A stretch of 64,000 nt of DNA from Bradyrhizobium lablabi (GTDB taxonomy: Bacteria; Pseudomonadota; Alphaproteobacteria; Rhizobiales; Xanthobacteraceae): contig NZ_JAFCLN010000003.1 in NCBI RefSeq assembly GCF_018129385.1, positions 401,501 to 465,500 on the forward strand. Reading direction: 5' to 3'. The notes under the pieces are model-generated. The model saw nothing but the letters and a program-made list of their open reading frames with translations. It was not told where the DNA came from and did no database searches. Both the position numbers and the translations under genes were made by a program. Below, in pieces: positions 34,718 to 42,558 of the stretch (its first letter is position 1; each line of letters begins with the position of its first letter).

Positions 34718-35425
34718 TCATCTCTTTGGCATGGTCGCAGAAGGCAATTGCGGACTTGAAGTTGCTCCGCAACTAGCCCCTGAAGACTGATCGACCAACA
34801 CGTGCACCCTGCCGCTGTCGGACTCGACCCGCGACACACCCGTCGTCATGTCCACCTTCAAGCGGTCGCCGCGCATCACATTGCTGCACTGGGTCAGTAC
34901 CACGCCGCCCTGCATGGTCATCAGGTTGGCCCTGGTATCGAAGATCGCGGTCTCGCCGGTCACGACCTGGTCCTTTTGCGTCACGACGACGTTGCCGCGC
35001 GCCTCCAGCCGCTTGATCGACGAACTGCCGCCCGGCCCGGGCTGGGCGGCCTGCATCGGCGCGCCGGGCGGGCTCTTGGCCCCGGTCTTCTGCTTAGGGG
35101 CTCCGGGCGATGCCGGCGGGGCGGCCTTTTCTTCGTAGAATACCACCAGCGTTTTCGACTGCATGGTGGTGTCGCCCTGCGTGACCTTCACGTTGCCGGC
35201 GAAGGTCGCCTCCTTGGATTTGTCGCGCACCTCCAGCGAAGCCGCCTCAATCTGAATTGGCTGGTCCCGATTCTGCGAGAATCCCTGCATCGCATTGGGG
35301 ACGCTGCGGGCGGGACTCTGCGCATGCGATCCCTGAGTAACGAGAACGAGGACAATGATGATCGCTATGTGATCTGCTCGGGCGAACCTCGACATTGCTG
35401 GAAATATCCGCAAATGCTTTGACAT
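34718..35425 (-). CDS. LptA/OstA-like periplasmic protein
   Basis: A 235-residue protein with a signal peptide (about residues 15-35) and the LptA-type beta-jellyroll pattern: PIQIEAASLEVRDKSKEATFAGNVKVTQGDTTMQSKTLVVFY, ARGNVVVTQKDQVVTGETAIFDTRANLMTMQGGVVL and MRGDRLKVDMTTGVSRVES. LptA bridges lipopolysaccharide from the inner to the outer membrane. Odd points: a Pro/Gly/Ala/Lys-rich insert (about residues 100-140) inside the domain, two C-terminal cysteines, and isolation from lptB, lptC and rpoN, which usually accompany lptA. It may be the main LptA or an additional paralogue. Start alternatives: 35425 and 35395. Confidence 0.8.
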   Translation of the reverse strand: MSKHLRIFPAMSRFARADHIAIIIVLVLVTQGSHAQSPARSVPNAMQGFSQNRDQPIQIEAASLEVRDKSKEATFAGNVKVTQGDTTMQSKTLVVFYEEKAAPPASPGAPKQKTGAKSPPGAPMQAAQPGPGGSSSIKRLEARGNVVVTQKDQVVTGETAIFDTRANLMTMQGGVVLTQCSNVMRGDRLKVDMTTGVSRVESDSGRVHVLVDQSSGASCGATSSPQLPSATMPKR

Positions 35426-35613
35426 GCGTCCATTCTTACAAGAATCGAGCTATAATCAAATGGGTTTCAGATCATCCGCTCTGAGTCATTTGCAGACATC
35501 GGACCGAGCCGAAATTCGGTCCCGTAGGGCTATGAGGCGACCATACGGCCAACCTGACCATATGCTCCCAACGCAATATCGGCAAAAACCCAAGTCGGGA
35601 AAGCGACGGACAA

Positions 35614-36165
35614 ATGGAGCGAACAGGATCGTCAGGCCACGCTACGACTCGTTGGACCAACGGCTATACGGAATCAGAACTCGACAGGGCGCAACGTCGG
35701 TTTGGCTTGGTCTTTCCGCCCGATCTGATTGCGCTCCTGAGGCGAAGGCGGCCGGTGGAGGGATATGATTGGACGGATGACCGAGCGATAAAACGAGCGC
35801 TTGAATGGCCTTTTGAAAGTTTGCGCCTGTCTGTCGAAGATGGACGAATGTGGTGGTCGGAATGGGGAAAGTGGCCGTCTAGTGCACGAGATCGGGAAGA
35901 GAAGCTTCGAGAAGTCATTTCTCGGGCGCCGAAACTGATCCCGCTGATTGCTCACCGGTATTTGCCAGAGCAGCCGCACGAGGCGGGAAACCCCGTCTTT
36001 TCCATCTATGGCATCGATGCAATCTACTATGGTGCTAACCTGAACGACTATTTCGAAAGAGAGTTCGCCGGCTGGAACAGCAAACCGTGGCCCGCGCAAA
36101 TCAAATATGTTCCGTTTTGGTCTGAGCTTGTCGAGCGATTTGCGCAGGACAGAAACAACTCATGA
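35614..36165 (+). CDS. SMI1/KNR4 (SUKH) family protein
   Basis: A 183-residue soluble protein. The start YTESELDRAQRRFGLVFPPDLIALLRRRRP is the SUKH pattern (amphipathic helix, then FPPD), followed by WWSEWGKWP and the later APKLIPLIAHRYLP and GNPVFSIYGIDAIYYGANLNDYF, as in bacterial SMI1/KNR4 proteins. Many SUKH proteins are immunity factors against contact-dependent or secreted nuclease toxins; no toxin gene is next to it. GC content of this gene and its flanks is visibly lower than that of neighbours, which suggests transfer. The ribosome site is weak. Confidence 0.72.
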   Translation: MERTGSSGHATTRWTNGYTESELDRAQRRFGLVFPPDLIALLRRRRPVEGYDWTDDRAIKRALEWPFESLRLSVEDGRMWWSEWGKWPSSARDREEKLREVISRAPKLIPLIAHRYLPEQPHEAGNPVFSIYGIDAIYYGANLNDYFEREFAGWNSKPWPAQIKYVPFWSELVERFAQDRNNS

Positions 36166-36513
36166 TTCCATCAGTGCCGATATGGTTTGCCAACCCGCCT
36201 GCTTTGGATCATTCGCGTCGCGCTTAACTTATGTTCGCTGCTGCAGCATATTCGCTGTCCGGCTCATCCAAGACCTGAATTCGACGTTGCGGACATAACG
36301 ATAGGCGTCTTTCGGTCCCAGGCCGCGGCCTCGTATCATGCCATACGGACTTTGAGTGACTGGTCGTTTCGAAACAGCAAAGCATCTACAATTTTATGCT
36401 TTTGCCACGCGCTTTAACCCTAACGAACTAATTACGGCCTCGTCTCAAAAACTCCATGATTTCGCACGCGCGGAGGCTGTACGAATTGATGGGGTTGCGC
36501 GGAGAGGGCAGGC
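36166..36513. other. low-GC intergenic gap with no recognised gene
   Basis: About 350 bp with mixed composition near 50% GC. Short open frames exist but none has a ribosome site or protein-like sequence. It may hold the promoter of the EAL gene (AT-rich stretch 36390-36450) and decayed DNA left from whatever brought in the SUKH gene. Confidence 0.45.
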
Positions 36514-37731
36514 ATGATTCAGACCGTTCAGGGGGAGAACGTCCGATCCAAATGGTTCGGTCAACGAAGACTGACGCCTCGCGCCTGCGTCGCGGATCGC
36601 AAGAAGCACGTTCGCACCTTCATCGCCGAAGCCCTAGAGGATTTCGGCTTCATCACCGGCGAATGCGCGCAAGCCCGCGAACTCGACGACGCGCTGGATG
36701 ATCAACGTCCCGACCTCGTCGTGTTCGGGGTGACGGTCGACGGGATCGAAGTCGGCAAGATCATCGAAACGCTGGCCAGAAAAGATTTCGCCGGCAAGGT
36801 TCTCGTCGTCGGGCCACCGGATTCGATCATGATGAAGGCCGTCCGGCAAATTTGCGATGAGCACGGCATCGCCATGCTGCCGCCGCTGCCGACCCCATTC
36901 GACGCCGGATCATTGCGCGCCTGCGTGGCTGCGCTCCTGCCTGCCGAGCCGTTGCCGAGCCCCCCGGTCGACGTAGCCGAGGCGTTGAAGGCCGACTGGC
37001 TTGAATTATGGTACCAGCAGAAGGTCAACCTCCGCACTCTCGCTGCCAGCGGCGCGGAGGCGCTGGTGCGGCTGCGGCATCCGGCGTGGGGCGTGGTACT
37101 CCCGGCCTATTTTATTCCGGACGAACGGGATCCGAATTTCAATGCCCTGTCCGAATTCGTGATCGGTCGCGCCACCGAGGACTGGCACTACATGCTGGAA
37201 CGGAAGGGCCCCGTCGATCTGTCGATCAACCTGCCGGTTTCATTCCTCAGGGATAGCGAGACGGTGCACGAGATGTGCCGCCGGATGCCGAACCACCCGG
37301 CATTCGGGGGACTGCTGATCGAGCTCGACAGCCGTGAAGTCGTCGACAATCTCGATCTGGTGATCGACCTCGCTCACGAGGTGCGCCTGCGCAACATTGC
37401 GATATCGGTCGACAATGTCGGCGTGGAGTGGCCGTCGCTGATGGGGCTGCGAAGCTTTCCGTTCGCCGAGCTGAAAGTGGACCAGCAATTCGTCACCGGC
37501 TGCACTGACGATCGGCTGAAGCAGACCGTTTGCCGTCACATCATCGAGTTTGCGCATGAGCAAGGTGCACGCGTGCTGGCGCAGGGCATCGAGACCCGCC
37601 CCGACTTTCTCGCCGCGCATGCCCTGGGTTTCGACCTCGTGCAGGGCTTTCTGTTCGGCAAGCCGGCCGCCGTCAGGAAGTTTGCCCGGTCCAGGCTGTC
37701 GCCGGCATCGACTGCCGGCAGCGTTGCGTGA
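36514..37731 (+). CDS. degenerate receiver-EAL domain protein
   Basis: A 405-residue cytoplasmic protein. Residues about 22-145 have a receiver-like alternation but Gly72 stands where the phosphorylated Asp should be (PDLVVFG). Residues 155-390 form an EAL domain: E182-A-L184, N239, E270, K321 and Q387 are kept, but the canonical DD pair is D300-N301 (DNVGVEW) and the AEG(V/I)E motif is AQGIE with Q357 replacing the catalytic Glu. Hydrolysis of cyclic-di-GMP is therefore doubtful, and a c-di-GMP-binding effector role is more likely. It is monocistronic. Confidence 0.87.
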   Translation: MIQTVQGENVRSKWFGQRRLTPRACVADRKKHVRTFIAEALEDFGFITGECAQARELDDALDDQRPDLVVFGVTVDGIEVGKIIETLARKDFAGKVLVVGPPDSIMMKAVRQICDEHGIAMLPPLPTPFDAGSLRACVAALLPAEPLPSPPVDVAEALKADWLELWYQQKVNLRTLAASGAEALVRLRHPAWGVVLPAYFIPDERDPNFNALSEFVIGRATEDWHYMLERKGPVDLSINLPVSFLRDSETVHEMCRRMPNHPAFGGLLIELDSREVVDNLDLVIDLAHEVRLRNIAISVDNVGVEWPSLMGLRSFPFAELKVDQQFVTGCTDDRLKQTVCRHIIEFAHEQGARVLAQGIETRPDFLAAHALGFDLVQGFLFGKPAAVRKFARSRLSPASTAGSVA

Positions 37732-37749
37732 AGCTGCGAGGCGGCTCGC

Positions 37750-38232
37750 TCACTGGAATGTCATGTCGAGGCATTTCGAGACGTCCGAGCCAAGGCCGGA
37801 GGCGATGGTGATGCAGCCGCGCAACTTGCGTTCATTGGTGGCGCTGGCCCATACGGCAAAGCCGCCCGGACCGAAGAACGAATTGGTATTCGGCGGCTCG
37901 GTTTCCATGGCATCGAACATGTAGTCGCCGTCGGACTCGAAGATGCGCGGCCGCTTGGTGCAGCCGCCGTCAGCCTGCACGTTGATGACTTCCTTGTTGT
38001 CGCGCGTCATGACCAGCGTCATCTGGCAGCGGAAGAATTCCGACGTCTTGGTGTTGAAGAGATAGGCGTAGGTCTTGCATGTCGCGGTGTTGAGCTTGCC
38101 CGGGGAGAGACCGCGGCCGCAGGCGATCCGCTGGTTGCTGACGAGCTTGTAGTCGTCGGCCGTCGCCGCCACGGGGACCAGCGTCATGAGCGACAATGCG
38201 ACGCCTAAACAAGATTTCATGACGTTGTTCAT
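37750..38232 (-). CDS. hypothetical secreted protein
   Basis: A 160-residue protein with signal peptide (SCLGVALSLMTLVPVAATA). The mature part has several Cys (IACGRG, TATCKTYAYLF, FFRCQMTLVM, GGCTKRP, RGCITIA, KCLDMTF), suggesting three periplasmic disulfides. No family was recognised. The Met at 38232 is preferred because AGGG stands 8 nt upstream; the Met at 38241 would be too close. It is convergent with the EAL gene and divergent from the small protein at 38434. Confidence 0.72.
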   Translation of the reverse strand: MNNVMKSCLGVALSLMTLVPVAATADDYKLVSNQRIACGRGLSPGKLNTATCKTYAYLFNTKTSEFFRCQMTLVMTRDNKEVINVQADGGCTKRPRIFESDGDYMFDAMETEPPNTNSFFGPGGFAVWASATNERKLRGCITIASGLGSDVSKCLDMTFQ

Positions 38233-38433
38233 CCGAATCATCCCTATGAGGTGTTGGGCAATAAAAACTCTTGTAGACGACGGCGAACATAGTCGTGAAG
38301 TCCGGAGCGGGAAATCACAAACTCGCTGGGAGCGTGTGAGGCGGGTGCGCCCGCTGGTCGTATTGACGGAATAACGGCGTTCGTGATTTGTTCAAAAGAA
38401 ATGGCGGCGCTGCAAGCAGGAGGACGACGGGAC

Positions 38434-38739
38434 ATGACGATGACGCGAATTTCGACGAAAGGTTTCTTGATCGCGGCGGCCGCGCTGGCGGCACTTTCGA
38501 CCTACGCCTTTGCGCAAGAGGCGACGCCCTGGGAGCTGAAGCCCGACATGGGTTACGCTTACGGCAAGGACGGCAAAACCTTCGCCTACAAGATGGGCAC
38601 CAGCAATGCCGGCACGCTCCTGAAGGGCGCCAAGAAGGTGCCGAAGGGGACGCTGTTCTTCATCGGCCAGAACGGCCAGCTCTACATGCGCACCGGCCCC
38701 TATCTCGAGGGCGACAAGTTCATGTTCGGGACGAATTGA
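38434..38739 (+). CDS. hypothetical small secreted protein
   Basis: A 101-residue protein: signal peptide (FLIAAAALAALSTYAFAQ) and a mature domain of about 75 residues rich in Gly, Lys and Tyr (ELKPDMGYAYGKDGKTFAYKMGTSNAGTLLKGAKKVPKGTLFFIGQNGQLYM). It looks like a small beta-rich periplasmic protein. AGGAGG is about 10 nt upstream of the ATG. Function is unknown. Confidence 0.75.
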   Translation: MTMTRISTKGFLIAAAALAALSTYAFAQEATPWELKPDMGYAYGKDGKTFAYKMGTSNAGTLLKGAKKVPKGTLFFIGQNGQLYMRTGPYLEGDKFMFGTN

Positions 38740-38745
38740 GGCTCT

Positions 38746-38915
38746 TCCCTTCTCCCCTTGTGGGAGAAGGTGGCGCGCGTCAGCGCGCCGGATGAGGGGT
38801 TCTATCCGCGGGACAGAGTGCCTCGATCGGATCTCGGCGCCAGCCGAGAGAGACCCCTCACCCGTCCGCGATGCTCTGCATCGCGTCCACCCTCTCCCAC
38901 AAGGGGAGAGGGGAA
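38746..38915. repeat. 170-bp quasi-palindromic repeat, family A copy 2
   Basis: Same outer arms (CTCCCCTTGTGGGAGA and TCTCCCACAAGGGGAG) and inner blocks as the copy at 11395-11560, including GGATGAGGGGTTCTATCCGC and CACCCGTCCGCGATGC. The centre differs. It again lies between convergent genes. Confidence 0.85.
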
Positions 38916-38925
38916 GCGAAGCATC

Positions 38926-40089
38926 CTAAAACGCCGCCGCCAGTTCCTGAGCGCCGGGCTTTGCGCTGTTCACATCCATCCGCTCGTCGGTGATCGCAAG
39001 CAGCTTTGCCACCGTGTTATTGCGGCTGGCGACCGGGTTGCGCTCGTAGCCGCCGCGCTGGAAGAAGTTCGAGGTCGGGACCTTTTCCCGCATCGCCTGC
39101 GGCATCGTCACCATGTCGAGCCCGGTGCCGTCGCCGGTCAGGTTCATCATCTCGAGTTCGGCCGCGGTCAGCGGCTTGGTGTAGCCCTTGGCGCGCGCAA
39201 AATGCACCGAGGTCAGCAGCTTGTGGGTCTGCAAATGCGGGCCGACGTCGATGTCGAGCACCATGGCATGCAGCGCCCAACCCTGCGGCGTATCGGCGAG
39301 CCGTTCGTGGTCCGACCAGGTATCCGGCACCGTGCGCGAGAAGGCGTACATCTTTTTGAGGACCGCGATCTTGTGCTCCAGCGCCTTGCGCGGCGCGCCC
39401 GAAAGCGTCGCCGCCTTCGCGGTCAGCGCCTTGATGATCTCGTGGCCCTGCTCGGCGATCAGCTCGACGCTGTTGGTGGTCAGGAGCTGATTGTAGCCGA
39501 TCGCGGTCGAGATCGGACGCGTGCCCGGGCCACGATAACCCGACTGCATGTCGTAATTGCCGTTGCCGCCGGTCTCGAACGAGTAGACCCGCACCGCCTG
39601 CTCGCGCGTCAGCCCGGCGGCTGCGGCTACGCGCGCATACGCACGCTTGAACTCGGCTTCGGTCGCCGGCTTCTGCGGCGTGAACTGAAAATGCTCGACC
39701 GCTGCCTGGATGAGATCGGGAACCATCGGGAGCGCCTTGCGCGGCGGCCGCTCGGGCGCCGACGGATCGGCCGGCTTTTTGGGCCCGGTATAAACCGGCG
39801 GCTGTGTCAGCACGTAGTCGTCGAGCGTGATCTGCTGTCCGGCGCGCCGCTTGGCATTGCGGCCACGCCGCTTCTCGGCGATCGAATTCCAGTAAGCCAT
39901 GACTGGCGCGATCGCTTCCTCGTATTCCTGCAGCTTGCGGCGGTATTCCGCCATCGCCTCCGGCGTGGCCTGCGCCATCGCGTCCGCCACCGACGGCGGC
40001 AGCGAGGATGCATCCATGGCAAAGCAAGCGCCCGCAGGAACGGCGAGCGCAAGACCGATCAGAAAAACCCGAATCAATGGCCGACGCAT
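38926..40089 (-). CDS. secreted lysozyme-like (transglycosylase-related) hypothetical protein
   Basis: A 387-residue exported protein with signal peptide (VFLIGLALAVPAGACFA). Residues 30-120 are charged and Pro-rich. From about 125 to 330 a lysozyme-type fold is suggested by VRVYSFETGGNGNYDMQSG, with E172 in the position of a transglycosylase catalytic Glu, and STAIGYNQLLTTNSVELI, which resembles the GLMQ-type motif. I do not recognise the exact family, so peptidoglycan cleavage is inference. The gene is monocistronic with no strong ribosome site. Confidence 0.75.
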   Translation of the reverse strand: MRRPLIRVFLIGLALAVPAGACFAMDASSLPPSVADAMAQATPEAMAEYRRKLQEYEEAIAPVMAYWNSIAEKRRGRNAKRRAGQQITLDDYVLTQPPVYTGPKKPADPSAPERPPRKALPMVPDLIQAAVEHFQFTPQKPATEAEFKRAYARVAAAAGLTREQAVRVYSFETGGNGNYDMQSGYRGPGTRPISTAIGYNQLLTTNSVELIAEQGHEIIKALTAKAATLSGAPRKALEHKIAVLKKMYAFSRTVPDTWSDHERLADTPQGWALHAMVLDIDVGPHLQTHKLLTSVHFARAKGYTKPLTAAELEMMNLTGDGTGLDMVTMPQAMREKVPTSNFFQRGGYERNPVASRNNTVAKLLAITDERMDVNSAKPGAQELAAAF

Positions 40090-40152
40090 GAACCCGTTGT
40101 AGCAAGCGTCGCCCTTAAGTCAGCCCCGAAACATTGCGGCGGTGTGCCGCCT

Positions 40153-41124
40153 TTACTCCTGCTCGGCGCCGCTGGCCTTGACGAGCCCGGCCCATTTCTT
40201 CTCGTCCCTGTCGATTAAAACGGCGTAATCTTCGGGCGTGCCCGGCGTGATGTCGGTGCCGTCATTGCCAAGCTGCTTCTTTACTTCGTCGGAGGCAAGC
40301 GCATCGCGCAGCGCCTTGTTGAGCTTGTCGATGATCGGCTTTGGCGTGCCGGCCGGCGCGACCAGGCCGTAATAAAGCGAGGCATCGAAGCCGGCGAGAC
40401 CGGACTCGGCGATGGTCGGCACGTCAGGCATCAGCCCCGAGCGCGAAGAACTCGTCACCGCCAGCGCACGCAGCTTGCCGCCGGTGACCTGGGCGTGCGA
40501 GGCCGGCACCGGCGCGAATGCCATCGGGATGTGGCCGCCGAGCAGATCGGTCAGCGCGGGACCGGTGCCCTTGTAGGGGATGTGCACCAGCTTGATGCCG
40601 GCGGCGCTGGCAAAATATTCGCCGGTGATGTGGCTCGCGGTGCCCGCGCCCGCCGAGCCGAAATTGACCTTGCCGGGATTGGCCTTGGCATAGGCGATCA
40701 GCTCCGCGACGGTCTTTGCCGGAAACGACGGATGGACCACCAAAGAATTCGGCGCATTGCCGATCATGCCGATCGGCGCAAAATCCTTGCGCGGATCGTA
40801 GCCGGGATTCTTGTAGAGCGAAGGCCCGATCGCGAGCGTGCCGGTGTAGCCGAGCAGCAAGGTGTAGCCGTCCGGCTCGCTCTTCGCCACGGCCTTGGTG
40901 CCGACCGTGCCGCCGGCGCCGGGGCGATTGTCGACCACAAGCTTTTCACCCAGCAATTCGCCCATCTTGTCAGCAACGCCGCGCCCGACAACCGATGTGC
41001 TGCCGCCCGGAGCGAATGGGATCACCAGCGTGATCGGCCGGCTCGGGTAGTTTTGCGCGTGGGCGAAGCTCGCGGTGAGGACAAGCGCGGCGGCAGCGCA
41101 AAGCAACTGTTTCAATGTGGGCAT
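40153..41124 (-). CDS. Bug-family substrate-binding protein 2
   Basis: A 323-residue periplasmic binding protein with a Sec signal (LLCAAAALVLTASFAHAQ) and Bug motifs ITLVIPFAPGGSTSVVGRGVADK, NRPGAGGTVGTKAVAKSEPDGYTLL and HIPYKGTGPALTDLLGGHIPMAF. It differs in sequence from the other two Bug proteins of the window. No membrane subunits or catabolic genes lie alongside; it stands between a lysozyme-like gene and a Nudix gene. The ligand is unknown. GGGAG lies about 11 nt before the ATG. Confidence 0.9.
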   Translation of the reverse strand: MPTLKQLLCAAAALVLTASFAHAQNYPSRPITLVIPFAPGGSTSVVGRGVADKMGELLGEKLVVDNRPGAGGTVGTKAVAKSEPDGYTLLLGYTGTLAIGPSLYKNPGYDPRKDFAPIGMIGNAPNSLVVHPSFPAKTVAELIAYAKANPGKVNFGSAGAGTASHITGEYFASAAGIKLVHIPYKGTGPALTDLLGGHIPMAFAPVPASHAQVTGGKLRALAVTSSSRSGLMPDVPTIAESGLAGFDASLYYGLVAPAGTPKPIIDKLNKALRDALASDEVKKQLGNDGTDITPGTPEDYAVLIDRDEKKWAGLVKASGAEQE

Positions 41125-41209
41125 GATGGGCAGGCTCCCGAACTATTCTTGTTATTAGGCGCATCGTCGCTGAAATGAAAAATATCCGCAACCCGGCTTT
41201 CGGTTAAGT

Positions 41210-41293
41210 CGTCATTGCGAGCGAAGCGAAGCAATCCATCTCGCCAATAGGGAAGAATGGATTGCTTCGTCGCTGCGCTCCTCGCAATGACGG
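41210..41293. repeat. family B repeat copy 2
   Basis: CGTCATTGCGAGCGAAGCGAAGCAATCC at the left and GGATTGCTTCGTCGCTGCGCTCCTCGCAATGACGG at the right, as in copy 1 but with a different 20-nt loop. It lies between the Nudix gene end and the start of Bug protein 2. Confidence 0.85.
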
Positions 41294-41312
41294 CTGAGAC
41301 CGGCGCGCCGTC

Positions 41313-41942
41313 TTATTTCCACGCAAACACCGGCTGCTCCAGCTCGGCGACGCGGGTGTCACGCCCTGCCAGCATCTCGCGAAACTGATAGATCAACGCT
41401 GCCGTCGGCGCATGGATGTGCTGGCCGGCCAAGCGAAAGCGGATCACACGCCGCGCGCTCTCGGGGATGGTCGTGAAGCTGAAGGCATCTTCCGCCTCGA
41501 CGTGATCGAGCGCGATGCGGTGCACGGAAGCAACCTCGTCGGGGTTCGGCACAACAGGCGCGCGCGATGAAAGCCACACCACGACCGGCGTGATCAGATA
41601 GCCGGAACGGGTGGGATAGTCGTCGAGCATTCCGAGCACGTCGCAGGCCTCGGCGCGAAGTCCGAGCTCTTCATGCAGCTCGCGCAGCGCGGCCTCGGCT
41701 TGCGTTTCGCCGGCATCGCAGCGGCCGCCCGGCAGGGCCCATTGCGCGCGATGGGCACGCAGGCTCGCGGCGCGCCGGGTCAGCAGGAACGCGGTGCCCT
41801 CGCCTGCCTCGTCCTCGGTGAGTGCGATGGCGACCGCGGCGCGCTTGAGCACCGGCATCGGCTCGCGCGGATCCTCGCGCACAAATGCGTTGCAGAGCTC
41901 TGCGATATTCCGCCGGGTGGTATCGTCGAATGCGCGGGCCAT
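41313..41942 (-). CDS. Nudix hydrolase (CoA pyrophosphatase-like)
   Basis: A 209-residue Nudix enzyme. The Nudix box is complete: G-G-R-C-D-A-G-E-T-Q-A-E-A-A-L-R-E-L-H-E within residues about 71-94, with the EE pair (HEELG) that binds metal. The preceding LLTRRAASLRAHRAQWALPGG resembles CoA diphosphatases (NudL type), which cleave CoA to phosphopantetheine and 3',5'-ADP. It is divergent from the thioesterase gene at 42013, another enzyme acting on CoA compounds. Substrate assignment is moderate. Confidence 0.88.
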   Translation of the reverse strand: MARAFDDTTRRNIAELCNAFVREDPREPMPVLKRAAVAIALTEDEAGEGTAFLLTRRAASLRAHRAQWALPGGRCDAGETQAEAALRELHEELGLRAEACDVLGMLDDYPTRSGYLITPVVVWLSSRAPVVPNPDEVASVHRIALDHVEAEDAFSFTTIPESARRVIRFRLAGQHIHAPTAALIYQFREMLAGRDTRVAELEQPVFAWK

Positions 41943-42012
41943 GCCGCTTGACTACAACAGGTCGGCGTTCGATGAAATGCGCCTGACAACATGACCTTAT
42001 GCAAGGACCGGA

Positions 42013-42447
42013 ATGGACGCGATGCCCGACAAGGCCGCCACAAAGCTCAGGAATGACGGCTGGAGCATCGTCGAAACCACCGGTTTTCTGCATCTGATCG
42101 GGCCGCTGTGGCAACGGCTCGTCGACGGCGAATATGAATACGCGCTTGCTACCGAGGATAAGCATCACAACCGCCGGGGTCTCGTGCAGGGCGGCGTGCT
42201 GATGACCTTTGCCGACCGGACCTGCGGCATGACCGCCCGCTATGTGTCGGGCAAGCCGACGCTTGCGACCGTGCAGCTCGATACGCATTTCGTCGAGGCC
42301 GGCAAGATCGGCGAGGTGCTGATTTCGAAGCCGCGCGTGGTACGCTCGACGCGAAGCCTGATCTTCATCACCACGGAAGTGACGGTGGAAAAGCGCGTCA
42401 TTGCCATGGCGAACGGCGTGTTCAAGATTTTGAAGAGCGAGACGTGA
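42013..42447 (+). CDS. PaaI/YdiI-type hotdog thioesterase
   Basis: A 144-residue single hotdog-fold acyl-CoA thioesterase. The helix-centred motif NRRGLVQGGVLMTFADRTCGMTA (about residues 53-75) corresponds to the HGG..D motif of the PaaI group, with Gln/Gly replacing the usual His-Gly (VQGG instead of VHGG), and the acidic residue D68. The beta strands TLATVQLDTHFVEAGKIGEVL follow. The acyl group is unknown. The gene faces the Nudix hydrolase across a 70-nt gap that probably holds both promoters. Confidence 0.85.
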   Translation: MDAMPDKAATKLRNDGWSIVETTGFLHLIGPLWQRLVDGEYEYALATEDKHHNRRGLVQGGVLMTFADRTCGMTARYVSGKPTLATVQLDTHFVEAGKIGEVLISKPRVVRSTRSLIFITTEVTVEKRVIAMANGVFKILKSET

Positions 42448-42456
42448 TGCATCGGC

Positions 42457-42540
42457 CGTCATTGCGAGGAGCGTAGCGACGAAGCAATCCATACTTTCTT
42501 TGGCGCACGATGGATTGCTTCGCTTCGCTCGCAATGACGG
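42457..42540. repeat. family B repeat copy 3, inverted
   Basis: Begins CGTCATTGCGAGGAGCGTAGCGACGAAGCAATCC and ends GGATTGCTTCGCTTCGCTCGCAATGACGG, i.e. the reverse orientation of copies 1 and 2. It lies between the thioesterase and aldo/keto reductase genes, 1.2 kb from copy 2. Confidence 0.85.
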
Positions 42541-42558
42541 GCAAACCTGGAGGACCCT

